This document shows positions 14,601 through 22,751 of a stretch of 22,820 bases of DNA, one piece after another; the first letter of the stretch is position 1, and each line of letters starts with the position of its first letter. Both the position numbers and the translations under genes were made by a program. Where the stretch lies: NCBI GenBank assembly GCA_029060585.1, contig JAIDTS010000151.1, forward strand, positions 1-22,820, given 5' to 3'. This stretch comes from Muribaculaceae bacterium. GTDB taxonomy: Bacteria; Bacteroidota; Bacteroidia; Bacteroidales; Muribaculaceae. A model generated the notes under the pieces. It had not been told where the DNA came from and ran no database searches. It saw nothing but the letters and a program-made list of their open reading frames with translations.

Positions 14601-17600
14601 GCAAGCTGACCACCGGTCATATTGGTGTTCTGCTCAGGCCATACCCTGTAGTATGATTCCGGTTCATAATGGTAAGCGTTAAGGTTTGAGAATACGTCAA
14701 TACCGTTATCATAGAGCTTGAAGGCCACACCCGGACGGATATACGCATTGTTTTTCGCAGATGGTTGCTGATAATTAGGCAGATAGAGCTTGAATTCAAA
14801 ATCTTCCGAACCAACTGCTATACGGTTGAGATCGCCATTATAACCGGTCTTCAAGGCCCTTGACGAGTCGAACTTCACCCAATAGTAATCCTTATGCTCA
14901 GCCGGAGCCTGATAGAGCGAAAGCTGAGCCCACCATGTAGACGGCACGCTGTAGCTTTCCTCCGATCCCTTAGGCACTTCCAGAGAAATTGCCGATGGAT
15001 TGGATGGGAAGGGAGACATATTGCCGCAAGTAGGTGCCACCTTTGGCTTAGCTACAATCTTCTTGAGGCCTACGCATGCGGAGAATGCACCCTCTCCGAT
15101 AAAGTTCACATTGGCCGGAATAGTGATTTCCGAAATCTGAGTGCAACGAGCGAATGCATTCTTACTGATGCGCTCGATGTTGTTGGGAAGTACAATAGTC
15201 TTCAGGGCGGAAAGATTAGCAGCGTTTGAAGGAGCGAATGCGTTCTCCGGAATCGAATTACCAGTCATCGCAGCACACTTAACCGTGACATCAGCCATAT
15301 CAAGGTCTATAATCACGCTTGCATTGGCACGGAGAGCGTCGAAATCGCTGACAAGCATCGTGCCGATCAGCTTAACGCGAGTAGGGCAATCCTGAAGTTT
15401 GGAGGCGAGTGTTCCTTCCTGAATATTGAAGACCATATAATCGCCAGCCTCCGCATCCTTCACTGTGACTGTAATATCGAGGTCCTCGAGAACGGCAGGA
15501 ATGGAGATGTTGGCTGCAGTGACATTAGAAGCCTTTGTCTCTCCGTTGACAGACACAGTGACCCGCTGAGCCGGATCAATAGCGGACGCCTTGAAACTGA
15601 AAGGCATTCCACGAACCACCTGGGAGGAGCCGCCTTCGAGTCTCGCGCCTGTGACACTTTGAGGCATTGTGACGCTATGATAGATCACTGGATTGCCAAT
15701 CGCCTCAAGGCGGTCTGTAATGCCTTCGGCCTCAGCCTCCACGAGCTGCCAGTCCTTCTTGTTGTAAGAAGTGGCAAGACGCAACTGATTACCTTCCTTC
15801 ACCTTGGACTCCTTGACCTGACAGAAGAAATTATAGGTGAGGTTCTCTCCTGTACGGCTATAGTAGTTGCTGACCACAGAAGATACAAACTCTTTGATGG
15901 CACCCTGCCTGTCAGTAAGCACAATGCCATAGAACTTAGCGGCATCATCACCCTTAGGAACCTTAATAGCATTTGCGCGCACAGTGAACATCTTTCCAAC
16001 CGGGACATTCACGACCTCGGAAACGAGACCTATGCCTCCCTGATCACCGGAAAGTTTCCAAGTAGTGTCTACAGTAGTGGGCTGAGGCTCTATGAACTCT
16101 ACATGAATAAGGGTGTTTGCATTGATTATTGCTTCATAGACACCTTCATCATCCGGGACGAGAGATGCGGAATTTGCATATACATGCATCACTGCATCCT
16201 CGTAAGAGTCATCTGTCTCAACCATAAATCTGTAAGTGTCGCCCTTACTGAACTCAGTTCCCTCTGTAAGAGGAGTCAACTTCAGTCCTTTCTTTAAAGC
16301 CACATTCACATTGAAAGAAGTGGATTCAACGGGATTTTCCTCAACGATTTCCTTAAAGTCCTGCCAGTATTCCTTAGCCTTATATGCTTCGGAAGCGCCA
16401 ACAGGAACAGTAAGCTTTGCCTGCGGTGTGTTGGTGAAGACACACCAGTTGATCCATACAGGCGACGAACGGCGCACAGTCACCTCACGCAGAGAAGTAC
16501 AGTTTGCGAACACGTTGTATTCCCATGTAGCCACACTTGCCGGAATCTCTACAGAAGTAAGACCAGTCTGACCAAAGCAGGCATTCTTGAATGTGGTAAG
16601 ATTATCGGGAAGTATAACCTGCTTCAGTGAGCGGTAGCTCATGAAAGCCTTGGTCGGGATTGCATTGGCAGGATTCGAGCCGAGCGCCGCAATCGACACC
16701 TGAGAGATGTCGAGACGCTGAAGCTTCATTCGATCGCGCATGAAATTGAAGTCTTCCGCATTAATGGTTCCGAATAGAGTCAGATCGACAACAGTGGCAG
16801 CCTGCTCGTCGGAAATGAGGTTTTTCAGATTACCAGCTGTCACCCAAAGCGTACTCTTGGAGAGTACATCGGCAGCATTCTGAACTATCACGTCTACATT
16901 CTTATCTTCAAGCACGTTGGTGATTCTATATACGTCGTTGGCATCGGGAGTAAGGATATATCCGTTAGACCGGACAGTGATCACCTTGTCAGGAGACAAC
17001 GATGTGAGCGCAAATGAGAAATCTCGCCCCTTTATCGCTTTTGTGTCGTCGGCAGACACAGAGTAGTCGCCCGTTGTTGCAGGGAGAGAGATTTTAAAGT
17101 AAGGAATGTCGAAATTCTTAGCAGAAGCCTCACCAGGTGCCAGAAGGTCGCCGGCTACGGGAAGCCAGTCGGAAGAACCGGACGCCTGAGTCGCAAGACG
17201 GACAACATCACCGTCAGCCACAGAAACCCCTGATGGCACTTTGCATGAGAAATCCACGTATCTGGAGATCTGAAGGGCGACGAGCGAGAAACTGCGACCT
17301 TCGTTAAGAAGACCCTTGCGGTTGCCAGACGCATCATAGAGAGCTACGGCAAGTCTGCCTGTAAAATCAGTGTTGGAAATATTCTTAAGGGCGCCTGCTC
17401 GGACCGTGAATGACTCGGAAGAAGAAATGTCCGACACATCAAGCGTAAGTCCCGGCTGACACTCATCACTCGTCACGTGAATATCCGACCATACCGTCGC
17501 ATTGGCAGCAGGCTTGATATTATAGACTATGGTCATCAAGTCGTTGTAGCTATGAGACTTGCTAACTACAGGATTAAGTGCATCTGAGGCATAATAGCCA

Positions 17601-18565
17601 TTGGCAGAACCGCCCCATCCCCAGTTAATGTGGAAATAAGGCACTCCACCGCGCATCTCGTAACCGTCACAAACGAACGCATGCCCTGACGAGATATCCT
17701 GACCACTGTAGAGGACAGGACGGTCAGCGTCGATCTCACGCACTATAATCTCGTCCCATACATTCTTAGATAATTCCGCACGTTTCTTATAGGATACCCC
17801 AGCATCGTAACCAAAAAGAGAGGTTAGAGCGTAGGGCACCTTCACTTCGAAAGCGCTTGAGCTCGACATACCGAAATCCGTGCCAATACCGATGGCTGCG
17901 TCGCCAACAAGGGCGGCAACAGCAGAGGCTTCCGCATCTTCGTAACCACCGCGGTAATTATCGTTGCGCATCGAGCTCCACTGATAGGAAGTTGCCTCGC
18001 CATCCTTAACAAGAGAGGCTGGGCGCATGGCCGGGTAGCCGTGATATTTGAGTATCTCAGCAAGAGCCACGCCTACGCAACCAGTCAGCCTGCGGCCTGG
18101 AATATTGAAGTTGAATGGAGCTTCCTGACTCCATGACGGAGTCTCAAGGAGTTTTCCCTCCACTTCACTGGAGCGTTTCTGAGCAATCTTGCGACGAGTG
18201 TCGGCATACATCTCCACCGGTGAAGAAATCATCTGCCAGGCAGCTCCGGGAATCATAGCCGGTTCCCATAAGGAATCCACGGAATAACCGACTACTGGCA
18301 TCGTTCCTTCATCGGCAGAAACTATGGCGAATCCATGGCCGTCTTTAGCATTGAATACATAACAGACTGGATTAGAGCAGTCGTCGGTCACTGTATTCGC
18401 AAGGATGAAAGCATCCTTATCCGACAGCCTAACGACATCGCCTGACTGAAAGAAATCAGCGGCAATTTCCTTCGCATCATCTACACTGCGGACCTCCCCA
18501 TTCACGATAGCGGGCATAAGGACACACAGAGCAAGGATGAGCGTCTGCTGAATCGTCTTAATCAT
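11624..18565 (-). CDS. Giant C10 (streptopain-like) peptidase with BspA-type LRR blocks and T9SS-type tail
   Basis: This is a 2313-residue secreted protein. Residues 1-23 are a signal peptide and about 25-120 resemble the Spi/SpeB pro-region. About 150-350 is the C10 cysteine-protease domain, with the nucleophile C163 in TGCVGVALAEI, H295 in GHAFVCDGY and HINWGWGG. Three BspA-type leucine-rich blocks start near 595, 1065 and 1496, each opening with a G-x5-7-DF-x3-R segment. Beta-rich stretches lie between them. A CHB_HEX_C_1-like domain (YYTVDGSDP, about 1869-1940), two copies of an NWNWI/GWNWIG segment (about 1957-2060) and a domain with AAFCGDECRGIG (about 2135-2240) follow. The last roughly 75 residues look like a T9SS type A sorting domain. 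The gene lies 81 bases after the repeat-protein gene with no promoter between, so both are probably one transcript. Substrate and host target are unknown. Confidence 0.92.
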   Translation of the reverse strand: MIKTIQQTLILALCVLMPAIVNGEVRSVDDAKEIAADFFQSGDVVRLSDKDAFILANTVTDDCSNPVCYVFNAKDGHGFAIVSADEGTMPVVGYSVDSLWEPAMIPGAAWQMISSPVEMYADTRRKIAQKRSSEVEGKLLETPSWSQEAPFNFNIPGRRLTGCVGVALAEILKYHGYPAMRPASLVKDGEATSYQWSSMRNDNYRGGYEDAEASAVAALVGDAAIGIGTDFGMSSSSAFEVKVPYALTSLFGYDAGVSYKKRAELSKNVWDEIIVREIDADRPVLYSGQDISSGHAFVCDGYEMRGGVPYFHINWGWGGSANGYYASDALNPVVSKSHSYNDLMTIVYNIKPAANATVWSDIHVTSDECQPGLTLDVSDISSSESFTVRAGALKNISNTDFTGRLAVALYDASGNRKGLLNEGRSFSLVALQISRYVDFSCKVPSGVSVADGDVVRLATQASGSSDWLPVAGDLLAPGEASAKNFDIPYFKISLPATTGDYSVSADDTKAIKGRDFSFALTSLSPDKVITVRSNGYILTPDANDVYRITNVLEDKNVDVIVQNAADVLSKSTLWVTAGNLKNLISDEQAATVVDLTLFGTINAEDFNFMRDRMKLQRLDISQVSIAALGSNPANAIPTKAFMSYRSLKQVILPDNLTTFKNACFGQTGLTSVEIPASVATWEYNVFANCTSLREVTVRRSSPVWINWCVFTNTPQAKLTVPVGASEAYKAKEYWQDFKEIVEENPVESTSFNVNVALKKGLKLTPLTEGTEFSKGDTYRFMVETDDSYEDAVMHVYANSASLVPDDEGVYEAIINANTLIHVEFIEPQPTTVDTTWKLSGDQGGIGLVSEVVNVPVGKMFTVRANAIKVPKGDDAAKFYGIVLTDRQGAIKEFVSSVVSNYYSRTGENLTYNFFCQVKESKVKEGNQLRLATSYNKKDWQLVEAEAEGITDRLEAIGNPVIYHSVTMPQSVTGARLEGGSSQVVRGMPFSFKASAIDPAQRVTVSVNGETKASNVTAANISIPAVLEDLDITVTVKDAEAGDYMVFNIQEGTLASKLQDCPTRVKLIGTMLVSDFDALRANASVIIDLDMADVTVKCAAMTGNSIPENAFAPSNAANLSALKTIVLPNNIERISKNAFARCTQISEITIPANVNFIGEGAFSACVGLKKIVAKPKVAPTCGNMSPFPSNPSAISLEVPKGSEESYSVPSTWWAQLSLYQAPAEHKDYYWVKFDSSRALKTGYNGDLNRIAVGSEDFEFKLYLPNYQQPSAKNNAYIRPGVAFKLYDNGIDVFSNLNAYHYEPESYYRVWPEQNTNMTGGQLALRWIHSAASGPWMPQNHDIQVEFYYSVNFENKEGAEGILAQVVEVPEGSEWKNVPMNYFEYFVLNAQGYKVMNTEVKPVLYKEGSRIRFQLSEPDSRTELVVELMTKVMTKTGSEPEYEERVSTLISENGIYTIPALEGDSWIRITGINHYEEGDPIPAEDLSSLDPENTEFYSELTVTGDMSEEDFETIRENFESVETLDLSQIDNEVIPEGAFAGMESLNTVILPETVTEIGAGAFAGCENIETITLPGVTSIGEGAFDGCSSLTSILIPNSDASSESVPAGAPRRKIARSGSGITAESFRGLSPNCLIYIGENEIPDSEHLNIILNKDNRRVAASNIHLDGNHPFNAPASFLLGDYAISFTADVTASDACDVDGGWSTIMLPFQPNDWKFGADFSDREGSGLQLLSFDGEDAVELTRQTEFLPNRPYLANVSAPFASVPVTFTAKARVQEEGEVIYDVPFTPVPEDLVAVGRDFSLYGSYDGQTRPVVCYALNEEGSRFVRPASDEENVVVTPFSAYVVANDGVDKEELVVGNHPLWIHEPISTGVAGTKLYRSEKIEMASASPKAAIYYTVDGSDPREAQGTRSLYSQPFAMDGESMTIKAVAEYKGYVSDIVSLDFELKKADVDYSLAQNWNWISHNVETPVALTDFASDGIDGILSQTQETVFDEKHGFVGTLTELLPVVGYKVRVSGESWNGGISGIAFDPNAIVKLHKGWNWIGTPVSDGSLLISDLFSALDLEEGDMLVGLDGFVQVDGDLVWQGSLSHMVPGDGYMFLSNSDKEFSYTVLPVESEEEVAKAPVADGCWSVDNHRYASVMPVVAELRYNDGIRAQSDDYLVAAFCGDECRGIGTVVNDAVMINVHGNAGDVISFRILDSRGEEKVSSSSIAFDEDMVSTFAAPFGINIESVTSVDSINADSFGIYSADGDIIFKGDLSNIKSVEIFDVAGVLIKKIAKVNAHGMTVEGLDSGVVTVVVRTESGIFSRKMMLK

Positions 18566-18646
18566 AGGTTTTTAAATGTATTGATGGTTGTTAGTTAAGA
18601 TTTCGCTTCGAAAAATCATGTAGAATGGAATATATCCATCTGCATC

Positions 18647-20368
18647 TTATTTTATAATTATCTTTTTACCATTGATTATATATATTCCGGATGAAAGGCG
18701 ATTCCTGACTTCAGAGGTCTTCAACCCCTTGACAAGCAGTCGGCCATCGAGACTGAAGACATCGGCAGGAATGTCGTCGCCGAACGGAAGTAATGCAACG
18801 GAATTTCCTTCGGCAGTAGTACCGTAGATATCCACATCATGTGCAGGCATTGTCTCCGGAACCTCATTCTTCCAACCTTCAAAGACGCGACCATCAGGAA
18901 CCTCCGGGTCGGGAACGACCACTTCTGCTCCGAACTCCACGTCTTCCTCAAGATAAACCTCACCGTCGAGATATACAGTCAGACGATAAGAGTTGACACT
19001 ATATGCCGCATTCACGCGAACATCCGCCGCCGGCATACGTTCAGGCAAATCGAGCCACTCTACGAAAGTCCATCCCTCTTTTTCCGGAGCTTCAGGAGCC
19101 TCGACAATAGCTCCGAAAGCTACTTGAAGAACCTTAAACAAATCGCCGTCTACAACAAACGTCAGAGAATACTTATTAGCAGTAAAGTTTCCTAACACCT
19201 CTATATCATGTGCCGGCATAATTTCGGGGATGGTATACCATCCGCTGAATGAATGGCCTTCCTTTTCAGGAACCTCAGGTGCAAATATTACAGCACCATA
19301 AGCGACATCAAGAGTCTTGAATACCTCGCCGTCTATCTTAAAGACTGCTTTGTACACATTAACGGTATAGGAACCAGACACCTCTATATCATGCGCAGGC
19401 ATACTTTCCGGAATGCCAGTCCACCCGCTGAAAGTGTAGCCTTCCTTAGCCGGAGCTTCCGGAGCCTCGATCGCCTGCGCATAAGGTACCTCTAAAGTCT
19501 TAAACACCTCTCCATCGATCTTGAAGACAACATTATAGATATTCACTGTGAAAGATCCGGAAATCTCAATATCATGTGCTGGCATTTTCTCTGGAATCTC
19601 AGACCAACCGCTGAAAGAGTGTCCTTCCTTTTCAGGAACCTCTGGAACCGGGACAGCCTCACCAAACACGACCTCCACCACATTGTATTCCTCACCATCT
19701 ACGATAAAGACTGCCTTGAAGGAGCTGATCTCAAATGAAGCTGTCAAAGAAAGGTCGCTTTCTACGATTACAGCGCGCTCAGCTTCCTCATTTCCATCAC
19801 TCCACATAGTAAAATGATAGCCCTCATCGGCAACAGCCATGAGCGAAAGCTTCGTACCTTCCTTATACATACCGTCTTCAAAATCAACCGAACCGTTCTC
19901 CCCAGCGGATACCTCGACATTAAAGAATCTGGCAAGAACAAACGGCGAAGAAGGCATTCCGATACGTTCATTTGACCTAAAGAGGAAGTCAGAATCATCT
20001 GCGGGTCGCAAGACGACAAATTCATCAGAACCTGTCTCACGAAGGCGGAACTCAATCTTATCACCGTCAGCACCGTTGCTTCTGATACGCATGTAGAGGC
20101 AGCTTTCATCGCCTGACAAAGTCAGTTTCTCAGCCACACCTCGGCATTCATCATCGACAAAGGCTGCGATTTCGTAGGAATCAAGATTTTCGTAGCTTCT
20201 GTCAAGCAGAGAAAAATAAAGACTCATATCATAACGGTAATCCGCAGGATTCAGATTCCATGACCCAGAAGAATATTCCGCATATGCCGAAAAACACAGG
20301 GACATGACAAATGCGACCGCAAACACAAGCACCTTAATGCTATTTTTTTTCGCAAACATTATGAACAA
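18647..20368 (-). CDS. Surface protein with five List-Bact/InlB-type repeats and sorting tail
   Basis: This is a 573-residue exported protein. The signal peptide ends near residue 30 (SAYA); an in-frame ATG three codons in is also possible. Residues about 31-150 form a domain with IAAFVDDECRGVA that is shared with the next gene. About 152-215 resemble a divergent InlB B-repeat (GSVDFEDGMYKEGTKLSL, GYHFTMWSDG). Residues 216-521 are five tandem repeats of about 61 residues with the core VDGE..., PE.PEKEG.SFSGW and MPAHDIE. The last roughly 50 residues (DVFSLDGRLLVKG ... GIYIINGKKIIIK) look like a T9SS type A sorting domain. A clear promoter lies 70 bases upstream. An adhesive or stalk role is inferred from the repeats only. 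Confidence 0.9.
   Translation of the reverse strand: MFIMFAKKNSIKVLVFAVAFVMSLCFSAYAEYSSGSWNLNPADYRYDMSLYFSLLDRSYENLDSYEIAAFVDDECRGVAEKLTLSGDESCLYMRIRSNGADGDKIEFRLRETGSDEFVVLRPADDSDFLFRSNERIGMPSSPFVLARFFNVEVSAGENGSVDFEDGMYKEGTKLSLMAVADEGYHFTMWSDGNEEAERAVIVESDLSLTASFEISSFKAVFIVDGEEYNVVEVVFGEAVPVPEVPEKEGHSFSGWSEIPEKMPAHDIEISGSFTVNIYNVVFKIDGEVFKTLEVPYAQAIEAPEAPAKEGYTFSGWTGIPESMPAHDIEVSGSYTVNVYKAVFKIDGEVFKTLDVAYGAVIFAPEVPEKEGHSFSGWYTIPEIMPAHDIEVLGNFTANKYSLTFVVDGDLFKVLQVAFGAIVEAPEAPEKEGWTFVEWLDLPERMPAADVRVNAAYSVNSYRLTVYLDGEVYLEEDVEFGAEVVVPDPEVPDGRVFEGWKNEVPETMPAHDVDIYGTTAEGNSVALLPFGDDIPADVFSLDGRLLVKGLKTSEVRNRLSSGIYIINGKKIIIK
18809..19723 (-). repeat. Five tandem 183-base coding repeats
   Basis: The repeats inside the surface-protein gene begin (coding direction) at 19723, 19540, 19357, 19174 and 18991, a period of 61 codons. 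Repeats 1-3 are the most alike, for example in the block encoding MPAHDIE. Repeats 4 and 5 are more diverged. Such arrays can change copy number by recombination. Confidence 0.8.
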
Positions 20369-20438
20369 TAGAAAGTTAAATATAAAAACACCGAAATTTA
20401 AACTCGCTTCAAATTAAAAAAATCCCCAAATTTCATTA

Positions 20439-20469
20439 CAAAATTAAGTTAAAAATCCTAAACTTCAAA
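20439..20469 (-). promoter_or_regulatory. Bacteroidota-type promoter for the two-gene surface operon
   Basis: On the minus strand, TTTG (20466-20469) and TAATTTTG (20439-20446) match the -33 and -7 elements with a 19-base spacer. The start codon at 20368 is 70 bases away, giving a leader of about 65 bases in an AT-rich region. Confidence 0.7.
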
Positions 20470-20513
20470 GAGCTAAACAAAATCTTAACGTATTTTTAAT
20501 AATGCAATGAAGG

Positions 20514-20552
20514 ACGCGCGTAAAGCGACATGATGTATCGCCTTACGCGCGT
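20514..20552 (-). terminator. GC-rich hairpin after the GH43 gene
   Basis: ACGCGCGTAA (20514-20523) pairs perfectly with TTACGCGCGT (20543-20552). The stem extends by GCG/CGC (20525-20527 with 20539-20541) past one mismatch. It begins about 30 bases downstream of the GH43 stop codon in the direction of transcription. No good T-run follows, so it could be a terminator of weak type or an mRNA-end stabiliser. Confidence 0.55.
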
Positions 20553-20580
20553 GTATGGAAACTGTGTGCAGATTAAATAA

Positions 20581-22629
20581 TTATTTCCCCACCGTGGGTA
20601 TTAGGGTATAGGTCTTGACCTTACCCTTCCAGTCTACCCGGACTACAGCTTTGTCTTTGGCCGATTTCGGCTGATCGATCTCAACCTTCACATCGTTAGC
20701 GTTGGAAGTAGTCAACACTGACACTTCAGGAGTCTTGTCGGTATTGAGCTTAAAGGGGACGTCATAGCGGTCATAGCCGGTGTAACCGTTGATGTCGTTA
20801 GAGCGTGTGGGGACTTCCGGAAGGTTAAGAGCCACTCCATTTACATAGATTTCAACTCTCGGTGCAGTCGCTGGCGACAGAACATCTCCTTTCTTGCAGA
20901 ATCCTATTCCATTGAGAGCGACAGCCGGGCGTCCGGGAGCTCCTTTTGCCACGAGATAAACGGCGTGCTTTCCGTCGAGATTGTCGACTGCATTCGAAGC
21001 ATCGATCTTATACCATGCTTTCTCTCCGCGAGGCATGCCCGGTTTTACATTGATTTCTCCAATTTTCTTACCTTTCCATGTGTCGTTTTCATATGGACCA
21101 TCAAGCATTACATCAAGTGTGACGGGCCAAGGCGCTAACGGAGTAAGGCATACCAGGAATTCCGTATTGTTGCCTGGAGCAGTGCCTTCGAATGGCTGCA
21201 GACCTTTGGTAGCTTTGTCGAGTCCTCCGAATCCGAAATACTTGTAGCCTACGATGTCGCCGCCGTTCATATTGACCTTCATATTAGGATCCCATATATC
21301 CCATGTGTCCTGCATCGAACCTATATTCGAGAGATAGCATGCATAGCCGGCATCGTAATATTTATAGGGATCAAGGCCATATATCTGGAAACCCTCTGAA
21401 GTGACCTCTGCTCCTGAGTACACATCGCCGTTGGAAGCAGTGGCAATCCATTTCTCATCAGCAGCCATCGGGTCATAGCCCGTGATGGTCACGATTCCTC
21501 CGTCAGCTACCTTCTTCTTATCCCACTCAATCTTCACCGGAGCTACCATAGGCTGGCGCGCAAAACCGAAACCACGCGGGGGACGATGATAGAATACATA
21601 CCACTGGCCATTGATTTCCTGAAGGGAGCCATGAGTGTTGTGGGCGGCATTGGTCTCTACGAGTTTCGAGCCGTCTTCATTGGGAACAATGCCACGTGAG
21701 TCTACCAGAACTCCCCCACTGCGCCAGGGTCCGAGGGGAGAGTCGGCGAATGCGTAACGAAGTGTAGAGTTGGAGCTCGGAATTCCATAGTCAGGTCCGG
21801 AATAACCTGAGAAAATCATCACGTATTTATTCCCTACCTTGCGAATGGATGAAGCCTCGAAAAAATTGAAGTCGCCGGGATTCTGTTCTGAATAAAGAGC
21901 CGGATATTCCGTGCCGGCCGGATCCTTGATATTGCCGTAGCTGGAGCTCGCAGGCATGAAATAGGGAATTATCTCGGTTCCGGGCCGAACGGAATACATT
22001 GTATTCTGGTCGAGCTCGGCAGCACTGGAATGCTGGAAACCCCAAAATCCGTATGCACGGAATCCCTTCTTATAATCAGGATCTTTCTTATCCGTGATCT
22101 GCTCCACATATATCGACGGATCGAAACCAAGGATACTACCCTCGACAACGGCCGTTCCATCGGCATTCAAGTTTACGGGAGTGAAGGGACCATCCGGGCG
22201 TGGACCTTTGCATACCATCGCTTCGCGGCGTGGTCCGCGGCTATGGGGATAGAGATAATATTCCTTGTTTCCCTTACGGTCTCGTACCTCGACGAGGTCT
22301 GGAGCGAACATCACGTCCCACTTTCCGTCTTTCTCATAAGTGAAAATGGCTCCTTCATCACGCCAGTCGGTAAGATCTTCCACGGGAGCCGACCACATAC
22401 GGATATCAGGCCCACAGTATTCATTGACACGGAGGTCGTGAGAGCCTATGATATAAGCGCGGAATTTACCGGGATTGTCGGGGTCTTCAAATACACGAGG
22501 TTCGCCGTCGGGAAGATGCTCCCAGAGCGGCAGATAGGGATTGCCCACTCCGACTTTGTCGTTGGCCTGCACACCGAGAGCAACGGCAAAAGCCGCAAGT
22601 CCGCAAAAGACGGATTTTGTATAATTCAT
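20581..22629 (-). CDS. Secreted GH43-type glycoside hydrolase with C-terminal CBM6-like region
   Basis: This is a 682-residue exported protein. Residues 1-22 are a signal peptide (cleavage near VQA). Residues about 28-390 form a five-bladed beta-propeller of the GH43 family, inverting enzymes that act on arabinose- or xylose-containing glycans. Likely catalytic residues are D49 in FEDPDN, D170 in GFDPSI and E258 in FEASSIRK. Other family features are YGFWGFQHSSAAE and the late NTHGSLQEINGQWYVFYHR, whose His typically binds a metal at the propeller centre. Residues about 400-580 resemble a CBM6-type beta-sandwich (YKYFGFGGLD, HAVYLVAKGAPG). The last roughly 95 residues are a further beta-rich domain. 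The gene has its own promoter and is flanked by terminator-like hairpins, so it is probably transcribed alone. The exact substrate cannot be told from sequence. Confidence 0.9.
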   Translation of the reverse strand: MNYTKSVFCGLAAFAVALGVQANDKVGVGNPYLPLWEHLPDGEPRVFEDPDNPGKFRAYIIGSHDLRVNEYCGPDIRMWSAPVEDLTDWRDEGAIFTYEKDGKWDVMFAPDLVEVRDRKGNKEYYLYPHSRGPRREAMVCKGPRPDGPFTPVNLNADGTAVVEGSILGFDPSIYVEQITDKKDPDYKKGFRAYGFWGFQHSSAAELDQNTMYSVRPGTEIIPYFMPASSSYGNIKDPAGTEYPALYSEQNPGDFNFFEASSIRKVGNKYVMIFSGYSGPDYGIPSSNSTLRYAFADSPLGPWRSGGVLVDSRGIVPNEDGSKLVETNAAHNTHGSLQEINGQWYVFYHRPPRGFGFARQPMVAPVKIEWDKKKVADGGIVTITGYDPMAADEKWIATASNGDVYSGAEVTSEGFQIYGLDPYKYYDAGYACYLSNIGSMQDTWDIWDPNMKVNMNGGDIVGYKYFGFGGLDKATKGLQPFEGTAPGNNTEFLVCLTPLAPWPVTLDVMLDGPYENDTWKGKKIGEINVKPGMPRGEKAWYKIDASNAVDNLDGKHAVYLVAKGAPGRPAVALNGIGFCKKGDVLSPATAPRVEIYVNGVALNLPEVPTRSNDINGYTGYDRYDVPFKLNTDKTPEVSVLTTSNANDVKVEIDQPKSAKDKAVVRVDWKGKVKTYTLIPTVGK

Positions 22630-22672
22630 GGTCAGATAAAAATTAAATTATGAAACAATATTTTGCTGAGTG

Positions 22673-22680
22673 CAAATTTA
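22673..22680 (-). promoter_or_regulatory. -7 promoter element of the GH43 gene
   Basis: On the minus strand TAAATTTG matches TAnnTTTG, 43 bases before the start codon at 22629. The expected -33 region falls in T-rich sequence that is also the tail of the enolase terminator. No clean TTTG is found at the right spacing there. Confidence 0.55.
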
Positions 22681-22694
22681 CGAAAAAAAATCCA

Positions 22695-22733
22695 CAAAAA
22701 AAAGAGACTGACAGCAAGTCAGTCCCTTTTTTT
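22695..22733 (-). terminator. Terminator after enolase
   Basis: GACTGAC (22706-22712) and GTCAGTC (22718-22724) form a 7-base perfect stem around the loop AGCAA. It is flanked by A-rich sequence on the left and T-rich on the right, so the minus-strand transcript ends in a long U-run. It lies about 20 bases past the enolase stop codon. The arrangement could also work from the other strand. Confidence 0.85.
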
Positions 22734-22751
22734 ATTGAGTAATGCAAGAAA

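Noticed and set aside
15659..16297. 212-residue open frame on the plus strand inside the giant peptidase gene
   Set aside because: It lies antisense to a well-supported gene, has no recognisable domain and is most likely a shadow of the codon pattern on the other strand.
18809..19723. CRISPR-like array from the regular repeats
   Set aside because: The repeats are coding, in frame, 183 bases long and have no unique spacers. They encode protein repeats.
22030..22653. 207-residue plus-strand frame antisense to the GH43 gene
   Set aside because: The GH43 frame has a signal peptide and catalytic motifs. The antisense frame has none.
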